A stretch of 24,400 bases of DNA from JBBITI01 sp037440885 (GCA_037440885.1 JBBITI010000041.1:1-24400), one strand, 5' to 3'. Shown: positions 7,134-14,818, counted from the first letter of the stretch. Program-made: numbers and translations. Notes: generated by a model from the letters alone, not told the origin.

Positions 7134-7355
7134 TCAACTTCGCAACGAAGACGATAAATGAAGGTCAGCCTCATCCCAGCCATTCGTGCGAGCCAACCGG
7201 ACCAAACGGTCGTGATATTCCCTAATAATTTTTAAAGCATTCTCGCGGTTGCACGACCAGAGTCTGGTATTAAACTCGCGACGCCAACTGGATTTGCCCA
7301 TTCTGACCAGCGCCTTGTTGATATCACCGGATAACTCGGATAACGATGCAGTCAT
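7134..7355 (-). CDS. Uncharacterised 73-aa protein, first gene of the division operon
   Basis: I do not recognise this protein. It begins MTASLSELSGDINKALVRMG and is basic and predicted mostly helical, with charged stretches (ENALKIIREYHDRLVRLART) and no membrane segment or cysteine motif. AGAGGT lies about 11 bases before ATG 7355. The transcript start predicted from the -35/-10 pair at 7431/7409 is about 47 bases upstream, and the stop is three bases before mraZ. It is therefore very likely translated and coupled to MraZ. The position suggests a role in division or in operon control, but nothing in the sequence proves this. Confidence 0.7.
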   Translation of the reverse strand: MTASLSELSGDINKALVRMGKSSWRREFNTRLWSCNRENALKIIREYHDRLVRLARTNGWDEADLHLSSSLRS

Positions 7356-7374
7356 TTAACCTGACCTCTTTCAG

Positions 7375-7409
7375 TTCCACTTTACCCTACAATTCCCCAC
7401 TTGTTACCA
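7375..7409 (-). promoter_or_regulatory. Putative MraZ operator: four 10-bp-spaced TGG-type repeats
   Basis: Reading the minus strand from 7409 to 7375, the sequence is TGGTA, acaag, TGGGG, aattg, TAGGG, taaag, TGGAA: four pentamers separated by exactly five bases. Known MraZ boxes are TGGGN direct repeats with five-base spacers. The array begins at the last base of the -10 box and covers the predicted transcript start, a repressor position. Only the second pentamer is a perfect TGGGN; the others carry one substitution. The strict ten-base period and the mraZ gene downstream make the assignment persuasive. Confidence 0.75.
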
Positions 7410-7436
7410 TTGTAAAACATTATTCAAGTTTGTCAA
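7409..7436 (-). promoter_or_regulatory. sigma70-type promoter of the division operon
   Basis: On the minus strand TTGACA (7436-7431, a perfect -35) and TACAAT (7414-7409, 5/6) are separated by 16 bases. The predicted start is near 7402, about 47 bases before the first gene. It is the only strong promoter pattern ahead of the small ORF-mraZ-rsmH-ftsA-ftsZ run. Confidence 0.8.
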
Positions 7437-7465
7437 TACCCTAAAAGCATTATTTTTGAAACTAT

Positions 7466-7493
7466 TTGCCTGAGAAAAAGTACGTGGTAGAAT
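7466..7493 (+). promoter_or_regulatory. Promoter giving a leaderless trmD transcript
   Basis: TTGCCT (7466-7471, 4/6) and TAGAAT (7488-7493, 5/6) are 16 bases apart. Counting seven bases from the -10 box puts the first transcribed base at 7500, the G of the GTG start codon of trmD. No upstream Shine-Dalgarno sequence with usable spacing exists, which fits a leaderless message. Confidence 0.6.
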
Positions 7494-7499
7494 AAAAAG

Positions 7500-8258
7500 G
7501 TGAATATCCACATTTTCACCATATTTCCCGAGATATTCGCCAGCCCGCTGGGAGCAGGCATTTTCAAGCGTGCGGCCGAAGAAGAACGCGCGACTGTCGA
7601 GATACATAACATCCGGTTCTTCACTCACGACCGGCACCATACAGTTGATGACAGTCCTTACGGGGGTGGAGCGGGGATGGTCTTCAAACCGGAGCCGGTT
7701 TTCGAAGCGGTGGAAAGCATCCGGGAGAAAATCAAGCAGACTACTCCCGAACGGACAATTCCGATCATATTGTTATCACCCCAGGGCAGATTGCTGACAC
7801 AAGAAATTGCACTGGAGTTATCCCGAGAGCCAGTGCTGTTCTTGATTTGCGGCCATTATGAAGGTGTGGATGAAAGAATCGCCGAAGATCTAGCCACCGA
7901 CAGCATCAGCATCGGAGATTACGTTCTCAGCGGTGGAGAGCTTCCGGCATTGGTATTAACGGACGCCATGCTCCGCCTGGTGCCCGGGGTACTCGGATCT
8001 CCAGAATCGCCGATCGATGAGTCACACAGTACCGGACTGCTGGAATATCCGCAATATACGCGACCGCCGGAGTTCCGGGGCAAGAAAGTCCCGGAAGTGC
8101 TACTTTCGGGGAACCACGCCGAGATTGCCAAGTGGCGCCGGAAACAAGCGATAATCCGGACATGGAAAAGAAGGCCGGACATGCTGGCCCGAGCCGGCCT
8201 GAGCGACAAAGAGAATGAATTCGTGAAGCAGTTGCAGCAACCGGAAGAAATGGTATAA
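7500..8258 (+). CDS. trmD: tRNA (guanine(37)-N(1))-methyltransferase TrmD, 252 aa
   Basis: TrmD adds a methyl group to G37 next to the anticodon, which prevents +1 frameshifting. It uses a SPOUT trefoil-knot fold and acts as a dimer. The N-terminus MNIHIFTIFPEIF is canonical and forces a GTG start at 7500. Knot motifs are LSPQGRLLTQE (92-102), CGHYEGVDERI (117-127) and SIGDYVLSGGE (137-147), followed by GLLEYPQYTRP (179-189). At the position aligned by eye with the catalytic Asp of the E. coli enzyme (in EDSF) the protein has Asp173-Glu174-Ser175, so the exact base is uncertain. It is followed 15 bases later by rplS, the usual partner; rpsP and rimM are not in this cluster. Confidence 0.97.
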   Translation: MNIHIFTIFPEIFASPLGAGIFKRAAEEERATVEIHNIRFFTHDRHHTVDDSPYGGGAGMVFKPEPVFEAVESIREKIKQTTPERTIPIILLSPQGRLLTQEIALELSREPVLFLICGHYEGVDERIAEDLATDSISIGDYVLSGGELPALVLTDAMLRLVPGVLGSPESPIDESHSTGLLEYPQYTRPPEFRGKKVPEVLLSGNHAEIAKWRRKQAIIRTWKRRPDMLARAGLSDKENEFVKQLQQPEEMV

Positions 8259-8273
8259 TGGAGTGTTACCAAG

Positions 8274-8678
8274 ATGGACATACAGACGATTACAGAAATC
8301 AAACCCAACCGTAAAATGCCGGTGATGAACCCCGGTGATACGGTCAGGGTCAGCACCAAAATTGTTGAAGGCGAGAAGGAACGGACCCAGGTTTTCCAGG
8401 GGGTCGTCCTGAAGACCAAACAAGGCGGCGCCGGCCCGATTCTGACCGTAAGAAGGGTGACCTTCGGCATCGGCGTCGAACGAACATTCCCTCTCTACTC
8501 ACCAAGAGTCGAGAAGGTGGAAGTCGTGCGACACGGCAAGACCCGCCGCGCCAGACTTTTCTACCTTCGTGGGCTGAGCACGCGCGCCTCCCGGATCAAG
8601 GAACGCCGGATAGACCAGGCCATCGAAGCGGAACAGAAGCCGGCTGAAGAGCAACAGCCGGAAGCGCCCACTTCTTAA
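8274..8678 (+). CDS. rplS: 50S ribosomal protein bL19, 134 aa
   Basis: bL19 sits at the interface of the 30S and 50S subunits. The core is standard: NPGDTVRVSTKIVEG, the FQGVVLKTKQGG loop, RRVTFGIGVERTFPLYSPRVEKVEVVR and KTRRARLFYLRGL. A C-terminal extension of about 25 residues rich in Glu, Gln, Pro and Ala (AEQKPAEEQQPEAPTS) goes beyond the minimal protein and is likely disordered. It lies directly downstream of trmD, with GGAG about eight bases before the ATG, and is presumably co-transcribed with it. Confidence 0.97.
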   Translation: MDIQTITEIKPNRKMPVMNPGDTVRVSTKIVEGEKERTQVFQGVVLKTKQGGAGPILTVRRVTFGIGVERTFPLYSPRVEKVEVVRHGKTRRARLFYLRGLSTRASRIKERRIDQAIEAEQKPAEEQQPEAPTS

Positions 8679-8679
8679 A

Positions 8680-8699
8680 TCCCGCCGATGGAAGCGGGA
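8680..8699 (+). promoter_or_regulatory. Short hairpin between rplS and priA
   Basis: TCCCGC (8680-8685) pairs with GCGGGA (8694-8699) around an eight-base loop, right before the priA ATG at 8701. The loop and right arm contain the only candidate ribosome-binding site (GGAAG). The hairpin could therefore reduce priA translation relative to rplS. It has no T-run and is not a convincing terminator. Confidence 0.35.
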
Positions 8700-8700
8700 A

Positions 8701-11113
8701 ATGCGCTACGCTGAGGTCGCGGTCAATTCTCCGGCAGCACAACGCCGGAGTTTCAGCTATTCCATTCCTCCATCTTTAAATATCGAGGTTGGACAGGCTG
8801 TGCGCGTACCTTTCGGGAACCGGATACTGGAAGGCGTGGTGTTGGAATTAACCGCATTTCCGGCATTCGAACAGACGAAGGATATCGCCGACGTTATCGA
8901 AGAACAACCGTTAATTTCTCCCAACGGAGTGGCACTGGCACGCTGGATCAGCGACTATTACCTGGCGCCCTTGTTCGATGCGATTTCCCTGTTGCTACCG
9001 CCCGGGTTCGAACGTCCGAGCCTGACTTATTATGCTCTTACGGAAAAGGCGAACGAACCGGAGATGGCGAGCGCCACCGGAGAGCAGCAGCGAGTATTAG
9101 AATTACTGAAAAAGAAACAGCGGGCGCCACAAAAGCAAATCGAGAAATTGCTCGGAGAAAAGACCAGCCGGACAGCACTCAGCCAACTGGTCAGGCAAGG
9201 CTTGATCGAGAAGAGTTACGAACTGGGCACAGCGCGAGTGAAACCCAAGTTTGAAGAATACTACACGCTGTTCCGACCTCTTGATGATGATATTCTCAAG
9301 ATGACCGGAAGAAGCAGAAAACAACAAGTCCTGCTCCGGGCATTAGCCGAACAAACCGGACCGATCGACCGGCCGACTTTAAAGAAGCTACCGGGCGGAG
9401 ATAATTTAACGATCAAGAACCTTACCAAGAAAGGGCTGGTCAAGGTAGAATTGCAGCTTGTAACACGGGACCCGCTGGCGACCCGCCAGGTAGCACCCGA
9501 TCAGCCGTTGAAGCTGACCGAAGACCAGTCACTGGCGTACGAAGAAATCAGGAAGAGCCTGGTCAGCCGGAAAAGCAGGGTATTTCTACTACACGGCGTA
9601 ACGGGCAGCGGAAAGACCGAGGTATACCTGCAGGTACTCGCCGAGGCAATCAGACAGGGCAAGCGGGGCATCGTGCTGGTCCCGGAGATATCACTGACGC
9701 CACAGACGATCGAGCGGTTCGCGGCGCGTTTTACCAGCAGGGTGGCGGTATTACACAGCCATTTATCACCGGGGGAACAGTTCGACGAATGGCACCGCAT
9801 CAAAAAAGGGGAATTTGACGTGGTCATCGGACCGCGCAGCGCCCTGTTTGCGCCGCAGCCGGAGCTCGGGTTGATCATTATTGACGAAGAACACGAATGG
9901 ACATACAAGCAGACAGAAAAATCGCCCCGCTACCATACCAGGGACACCGCCATCAAACTGGCGGAACTTACCGGCGCGACAGTGGTCCTGGGAAGTGCCA
10001 CCCCGGAGATCGGGACATACGAGCGGGCACGGCGGAATGAATACAGCCTGCTGTCACTGCCAAAAAGAGTCACTCCGGTAGCAGATGCGCCACTACCGGA
10101 AGTGGCGGTAATAGACATGAGACAAGAATTACAGGCAGGGGCGGGCAACCTGTTCAGCCGTCCATTGACCGCCGCAATATTCGAGGCGGTGAGTGCCGGG
10201 GAACAGGTGATCCTTTTCCTGAACCGGCGGGGGGCGGCCACTTTCATCCAGTGCCGGAAATGCGGGCTGGTTTTAAGGTGCCGACGCTGCGAGGTGAGCC
10301 TGACCTATCACTCGATAAACAACATGCTGGTATGCCACCAGTGCAATTTCCGACGGCGTATGCCAGATATCTGTCCCCGTTGCAACAGTTCCCGGATCAA
10401 ATTCCTGGGGACCGGAACGCAAAAATTGGAAGAAGAGGCTCGAATAGTCTTTCCCGGAGCCCGGATAACACGCTGGGACAGCGATGCTACCCGAAGCCGG
10501 GGAGCGCACGAAGACATTATGAAGGCACTAGCCAACCACGAAACAGACATCCTGATCGGGACACAGATGGTCACCAAGGGACTGGATATTCCACTAGTCA
10601 CGGTTGTCGGAGTGGTCAATGCCGATTCGGCACTGAACTTTCCGCATTTCCTGGCAACAGAGCGCAGCTACCAGTTATTGAGCCAGGTCGCCGGCAGGGC
10701 GGGGCGCGGGGAGCGGGGTGGAAAAGTATTTTTCCAGACTTACAACCCGGACCATTTCGTCATCCAAGCCGCCGCAAAACACGACTACCGAATTTTTTAT
10801 GAAAAAGAAGCGGCTTACCGACAGCAATTCGCTTATCCGCCGTTCCGGCGGTTAGCGAGCCTGGTCTTCAGCCATACCAACGAAGGGGCATGCCAGAGAG
10901 AAGCGGAGCGATTCGGGAGAGAAATCGACGAGGAGATAAGAGGGCGGGGGATATCGGGGCTGGGTGTGATCGGACCAGCGCCGGCTTATATCCACCGGTT
11001 ACGCGGACGGTATCGCTGGCAGATCATCCTGCGTGGCGAAAACCCGGCGGGACTGCTGGCCGAAATTCCGCTGCCACGCGGATGGACGCTGGACATCGAC
11101 CCGGTGGGGCTGG
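8701..11113 (+). CDS. priA: Primosomal protein N' (replication restart helicase PriA), runs into assembly gap
   Basis: PriA recognises stalled forks and reloads the replicative helicase. Visible parts are the N-terminal 3'-end-binding domain (residues 1-110), a winged-helix segment, and superfamily 2 helicase motifs. These include Walker A GVTGSGKTE (near 298-306), DEEH (395-398) and motif VI VAGRAGRG (663-670). An eight-cysteine zinc-binding insertion (CRKCGLVLRCRRC ... CHQC ... CPRC, about 518-560) lies between the helicase motifs. The frame is open for 804 codons up to the N run at 11114. The last readable residues, LDIDPVGL, match the family's closing strand, so only a few residues should be missing. 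Reading the frame through the gap to 11310 is an artefact. Confidence 0.95.
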
Positions 11114-11213
11114 NNNNNNNNNNNNNNNNNNNNNNNNNNNNNNNNNNNNNNNNNNNNNNNNNNNNNNNNNNNNNNNNNNNNNNNNNNNNNNNNNNNNNNN
11201 NNNNNNNNNNNNN
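11114..11213. other. Assembly gap of exactly 100 N
   Basis: This is a placeholder run of 100 unknown bases, a conventional scaffold-gap length, so the true distance is not known. It hides the priA stop codon and possibly the start of another gene before def. Confidence 0.99.
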
Positions 11214-11282
11214 GCAGAAGATGAAAATGCAGATGCTGCCACTTGTCGCTGTCACCAACAGCAAAATCATTTTGAAGAATAA
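11214..11282 (+). CDS. Possible C-terminal fragment of an unidentified protein after the gap
   Basis: From the gap edge one frame is open for 22 codons to TAA 11280-11282 and reads AEDENADAATCRCHQQQNHF-EE. The acidic lead and the C-R-C-H cluster look like a short metal-binding tail. Another frame is open to TGA 11308-11310. I cannot tell which is coding, or whether either is. Confidence 0.2.
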   Translation, partial: AEDENADAATCRCHQQQNHFEE

Positions 11283-11329
11283 TGCCAGGTTGACTACCTT
11301 TCATGACTGATTCGCAAGCAGGACAGGTT

Positions 11330-11359
11330 TTGCTCCACTGTTTGGGACTGCGCTATAAT
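11330..11359 (+). promoter_or_regulatory. Promoter with perfect TATAAT abutting def
   Basis: TATAAT (11354-11359) is a perfect -10 box. TTGCTC (11330-11335, first three bases conserved) lies 18 bases upstream as a weak -35. The predicted transcript start, 11366, is one base before ATG 11367, which implies a leaderless or nearly leaderless def message. Confidence 0.55.
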
Positions 11360-11366
11360 GATACAG

Positions 11367-11882
11367 ATGGCTGTATTACCCATTCGAACGGTACCGGACC
11401 CGGTCCTGCGGGGAAAAGCGAAAAAGATAAAAAACGTCGATAGTTCGGTGGCGAAACTAGCGACCGATATGATCGAGACGATGCAGGCGGTGTCAGGGGC
11501 AGGACTAGCAGGACCGCAGGTGGGTGTACCGCTGCGCATCGTGGTAATCGGTATTCCCGAGCAACCGCCGCTGGTGTTGATCAACCCGCAGATCATCCGG
11601 CGGAACGGGGAGCGGATCGTGGAAGAAGGCTGCTTGAGCATACCGGGGTATATCGGAGAAGTGAAGCGGGCAAAAACAGTCACCGCCAAAGCCCTGGATA
11701 TCAAAGGGAAAGAGATACGGGTGAAGGGCAACGACGATATACTAGCCCAGGCACTGGAACACGAAATAGACCACCTGAACGGGGTGCTTTATACCGATCA
11801 ACTCACCCGGCCGGATAGCTTTCACAAGATCGAACCACGCCAGAAGAGCGAGCCTGCTGAAGGAGCAGTAACAGTCGCATAG
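11367..11882 (+). CDS. def: Peptide deformylase, about 171 aa
   Basis: This metalloenzyme removes the N-formyl group from nascent proteins. All three family motifs are present: GAGLAGPQVG, EEGCLSIPG (metal-ligand Cys) and QALEHEIDHLNG (the two His ligands and catalytic Glu of HExxH). An in-frame ATG at 11358 lies inside the TATAAT box, so I prefer ATG 11367, which gives the canonical MAVLPIRTVPDPVLR start. No ribosome-binding site is visible. The C-terminal 20 residues after TRPDSF are hydrophilic. It is the first readable complete gene after the assembly gap. Confidence 0.96.
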   Translation: MAVLPIRTVPDPVLRGKAKKIKNVDSSVAKLATDMIETMQAVSGAGLAGPQVGVPLRIVVIGIPEQPPLVLINPQIIRRNGERIVEEGCLSIPGYIGEVKRAKTVTAKALDIKGKEIRVKGNDDILAQALEHEIDHLNGVLYTDQLTRPDSFHKIEPRQKSEPAEGAVTVA

Positions 11883-11989
11883 CCCGCCGCGTCAACAACC
11901 AAACCGATAAGCTCATCATGAGCGGCTGTTAAGTTACACTCACAAATTCGGTGCACACTGAGCGGTTCCGCTTTCGACTTTCCTTCACA

Positions 11990-13126
11990 CTAATTTTTAT
12001 TATTTTTCAAATAATCGATCGCCCATAGGACCAAATCGTTCCCTTCGAGATCGAGTTGATAATCCGGGACGATGCCCTTGCCTTCAATGAGACGGCGGTC
12101 AGGAGTAAGCCAGCGGCTGACGGTGAGATAAACGGCGGAACCATCGGACAGCTCGAACCAGCGGTTGGCACTGCCTTTGCCATAAGTAGTCTTTCCGGCA
12201 ATGACGGCCCGCTGATGGTCCTGCAAAGCACCGGAGAGTACTTCGCTGCCGCTGGCGCTGTAATTATCGGTAAGTACGACGACCGGCAACGTGGTATTAA
12301 CACTGCGGCGTTCAACGGGATAAACAGTCTCGTTTCCCTTGTTATCCACGATATACATCACCACGCCTTTGGTCAGGAAACTACTGGCGATATTGACGAC
12401 GGTATCCACCGGCCCCCCCGGATTGCTGCGGAGGTCGATGATAATACCAGCGGGTTTTTCATCTTTTATACGGCGCAGTATGGGAAGCAGTTCTTCATCA
12501 GTCCGCTCGGAGAAGTAGAAAATACGGATCAAAGCAACGCCGTCACGCAGTTCGTACGAGATACTGGGGACATCGATCATCGCCCGGACCAATTCCAGTT
12601 CCACGGGAGCAGACTCACCGGTTCGCTGGAGAGTAATCCTGACGCGGGTACCCTGCGGACCGCGGATCTTCATTATTACTTCTTCAATACTCCAACCTTC
12701 GATCGACTCGCCGTTAACCGCCAGAATAATATCGCCGGAGCGAATACCGGCATTGGCGGCGGGAGTGCCGGGAATGGGGGCAATCACAATTATCTTTCCG
12801 TCGCGCACACCGACAGTAGCGCCGATGCCGCCGAATGTGCCCTGCTGATGGGTAAGATTAAGCTTATAGGCATCGGGATCAAGGAAAGCGGAATAGGGAT
12901 CGTTAAGAGCATCGACCATAGCCGCGACTGCTGCCCGGCTGAGGGCGGCGGCATCTACTTTGTCCGGCTGAACATATTCACGGGAGAGGATATCCCAGGT
13001 TTCGTCCACCAGTCCAAGACCGGGGGAGGTAGTGGGAACTGGAGAGAACGAAAGATTGCAACCGCTAAAACAGAGAACGGCGGCAGCCAACAAAGCAAGC
13101 AAAACTGTACGGGTGCGATAAAGCAT
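11990..13126 (-). CDS. S41-family C-terminal processing peptidase, lipoprotein, 378 aa
   Basis: This is a carboxy-terminal protease of the Ctp/Tsp family, acting outside the membrane. Residues 1-22 form a signal peptide ending in a lipobox (CFSGC, Cys23), so the mature protein is probably lipid-anchored. A PDZ domain spans about 85-180 (GIGATVGVRDGKIIV, GIRSGDIILAVNG). The S41 domain follows with IIIDLRSNPGG (228-238), the catalytic serine in SASGSE (Ser292 by alignment) and the lysine in TYGKGS (Lys317). Start ATG 13126 has AGGAGT upstream. It is downstream of the class II aldolase on the same strand, with about 98 bases between them. In an organism without murein, substrates would be misfolded or regulatory envelope proteins. 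Confidence 0.93.
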   Translation of the reverse strand: MLYRTRTVLLALLAAAVLCFSGCNLSFSPVPTTSPGLGLVDETWDILSREYVQPDKVDAAALSRAAVAAMVDALNDPYSAFLDPDAYKLNLTHQQGTFGGIGATVGVRDGKIIVIAPIPGTPAANAGIRSGDIILAVNGESIEGWSIEEVIMKIRGPQGTRVRITLQRTGESAPVELELVRAMIDVPSISYELRDGVALIRIFYFSERTDEELLPILRRIKDEKPAGIIIDLRSNPGGPVDTVVNIASSFLTKGVVMYIVDNKGNETVYPVERRSVNTTLPVVVLTDNYSASGSEVLSGALQDHQRAVIAGKTTYGKGSANRWFELSDGSAVYLTVSRWLTPDRRLIEGKGIVPDYQLDLEGNDLVLWAIDYLKNNKN

Positions 13127-13224
13127 TCAGATACTCCTATTATAAAACGGTAGGGTTTGCAGTGTAATATCTATCTAATTGTATACTCTAAACCAGAAAA
13201 ACGCAGAGAAGAGGCGTGCATCAT

Positions 13225-13869
13225 TCAATCTGGACGGCGAAGGAAGAAATCCAATGCACTGCTGATACCTTCCGGCGGCAGGAGATTCACATTACCGGCG
13301 GCCAGAGCCTGAAGATAAACACCAGCGGTCTTTTCAAGTACTTCGCAGGCATCGAGGGCTTCCCGCAGGTCAGCACCGACGCCGACAGCTCCGTGATTAG
13401 CCAGGAGAACGGCGCGGCGGTTTCCCAAAGCGGCAACTGTGTTCGCCGCTAATGCCGCAGTTCCAGTCGGGGCATAGGGAGCAACCTGAACCGCTCCGCC
13501 CAGTAAAAGGACCGCTTCTTCGAGAAACGGCGGTAGTTCCCGACCGGAGACAGCAACGGCACTGGCATACAATGAATGCGTATGAATGACTGCCCGGACA
13601 TCAGGGCGAGCCTGGTAAACCGCCAGGTGTAACCGCCATTCCGAAGACGGGGCAAGAAACCCGTCAACCACCTCGCCATTCAAATCGATGACGGGGATAT
13701 CTCCGGGGGTCAAGGCATCATAGTATTGTGAAGTGGGGGTGATGATAAAAAGCCGGTCCGGCGGCAGGTAAAGACTGACATTACCCGCTTTGGCGACAAC
13801 GAGGTTTTTCGCAACCAGTTGATGACAGATGGCGATTACCTGCTCTCTCTCTTTCTGCCAGCGAACCAT
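13225..13869 (-). CDS. Class II aldolase/adducin-family protein, about 214 aa
   Basis: This is a zinc-dependent aldolase or epimerase of the FucA/AraD/MtnB superfamily. The conserved phosphate-binding AGNVS (28-32) and TPTS (44-47), the catalytic acid in PSSEW (74-78), zinc ligands HTHS (96-99) and NHG (158-160) are all present. Substrate cannot be decided from sequence; fuculose-1-phosphate, ribulose-phosphate or methylthioribulose-phosphate are options. An ATG at 13875 sits directly on the AAGGA site, so ATG 13869, six bases from AAGGA, is the better start. A nucleosidase gene lies 250 bases upstream on the same strand, but the aldolase has its own promoter. Confidence 0.85.
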   Translation of the reverse strand: MVRWQKEREQVIAICHQLVAKNLVVAKAGNVSLYLPPDRLFIITPTSQYYDALTPGDIPVIDLNGEVVDGFLAPSSEWRLHLAVYQARPDVRAVIHTHSLYASAVAVSGRELPPFLEEAVLLLGGAVQVAPYAPTGTAALAANTVAALGNRRAVLLANHGAVGVGADLREALDACEVLEKTAGVYLQALAAGNVNLLPPEGISSALDFFLRRPD

Positions 13870-13905
13870 AAACATTCCTTATCTACCGAGATATTACCAG
13901 GCTTG

Positions 13906-13934
13906 AATATACTACTTGAAAGGGCAAAACTCAA
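13906..13934 (-). promoter_or_regulatory. Promoter of the class II aldolase gene
   Basis: On the minus strand TTGAGT (13934-13929, 4/6) and TATATT (13911-13906, 5/6) are separated by the optimal 17 bases. The predicted start near 13899 gives a 30-base leader containing AAGGA. Confidence 0.65.
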
Positions 13935-14116
13935 ATATCAAGAACCGAAAGGCGAATAAAGAAGTATTAACGGTAGGATAGACAAGATCGACCAGCATAT
14001 AGATAATCCGTTTAAACTTAAATGCGTGGAATTAGAGAAAATATATTGACGTCCTCCCCGTTGATATGTGGTAGTCGCCTACTACAGATTTTCGATCACA
14101 AAACCCAGGAACAGTA

Positions 14117-14818
14117 TCATCCAGCTACCGCTACTATATAGGCAGCGAAGCGAGTAAGGCTATGCCGGGCACGCCGCATTCCCCGGTATAAATGCCATCC
14201 CTGAAGAGGATGCCAGATAAAATAACGAATGGCTTGATGCCACCGGTAGGAAGGGAGTTCGGGGAAGGTATCGCCGGCGGCATCAGAAACAGCCCGAGCG
14301 ATAATAAAGGGGATGCCGTTTTCGGCGGCCAAACGGGCGATCCAGTAGCTTTCCATATCGACAATATCGGCTTTTGAGGCTTCACGCAGGATTTGTTTAT
14401 CAGCGGGGGAAGATACCAGGCGGGAGGCAGTTACACCGGTGCCGCGGCACACTCCCGGCATTTTGCAGCCATCGGCAAGAGAAAGCAAGCGGGAATCGGA
14501 ATAGTGGGGGACGGCGACGGGGTCTTCGGCACAACTGATACGGGAACAGAGATAGAGATCACCGGTGTGGCAGCCCGGCAGAAGACCTCCGGCGTAACCA
14601 ATAGAAACGATAGCAGTGACCGGATAACGATCGAGCAGTGTGCGAACAGCGGATAGAGTGCGGCGTTTGCCAACCCCATGGTTTACCAGTAAAAATTCGT
14701 GGCCGCAATAACTGCCGCGGTAAATACGACAATCACCAAGGAAATCGATGCCTGCGACCACCATCAGGCGTCGGAATCCAACAATTTCTTCTTCAAGAGC
14801 GCCGAGAACGGCCAGCAT
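14117..14818 (-). CDS. Nucleoside phosphorylase / MTA-SAH nucleosidase-like protein, 233 aa
   Basis: The protein belongs to the PNP/MTAN fold. Landmarks are GALEEE near the N-terminus (6-11), VNHGVGK (45-51), VSIGYAGGL (71-79), the nucleoside-binding VDMES (153-157) and ARAVSD (174-179) with the catalytic aspartate. The family cleaves N-glycosidic bonds of methylthioadenosine, S-adenosylhomocysteine, 5'-deoxyadenosine or futalosine. A subset (HpnG) is associated with hopanoid synthesis. It lies 119 bases downstream of a prenyl diphosphate synthase, itself overlapping dxs, so an isoprenoid-linked or SAM-by-product role is possible. The C-terminal 40 residues, rich in Trp, Arg and His, are longer than in MTAN. 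AAAGG lies about 12 bases before the ATG. Confidence 0.75.
   Translation of the reverse strand: MLAVLGALEEEIVGFRRLMVVAGIDFLGDCRIYRGSYCGHEFLLVNHGVGKRRTLSAVRTLLDRYPVTAIVSIGYAGGLLPGCHTGDLYLCSRISCAEDPVAVPHYSDSRLLSLADGCKMPGVCRGTGVTASRLVSSPADKQILREASKADIVDMESYWIARLAAENGIPFIIARAVSDAAGDTFPELPSYRWHQAIRYFIWHPLQGWHLYRGMRRARHSLTRFAAYIVAVAG

Noticed and set aside
11114..11310. Continuation of the priA frame through the N run to a stop at 11310 (an 869-residue protein).
   Set aside because: PriA ends at about LDIDP plus a few residues; the later residues are unlike PriA and the frame across unknown bases is arbitrary.
11883..11989. Small inverted repeats (GCTCATCATGAGC, AGCGGttCCGCT) between def and the convergent S41 gene as a terminator.
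   Set aside because: Stems are only five base pairs and lack a proper T-run; too weak to call.
12056..13153. Plus-strand open frame of 365 codons antisense to the S41 peptidase.
   Set aside because: The minus-strand protein has a full set of S41 and PDZ motifs; the antisense frame has composition-driven Gly/Asp/His content and no motifs.
13876..14116. Possible small gene or RNA between the nucleosidase and the aldolase.
   Set aside because: No ribosome-binding site with a plausible frame, no tRNA-like fold and no strong hairpin; only the aldolase promoter is convincing.
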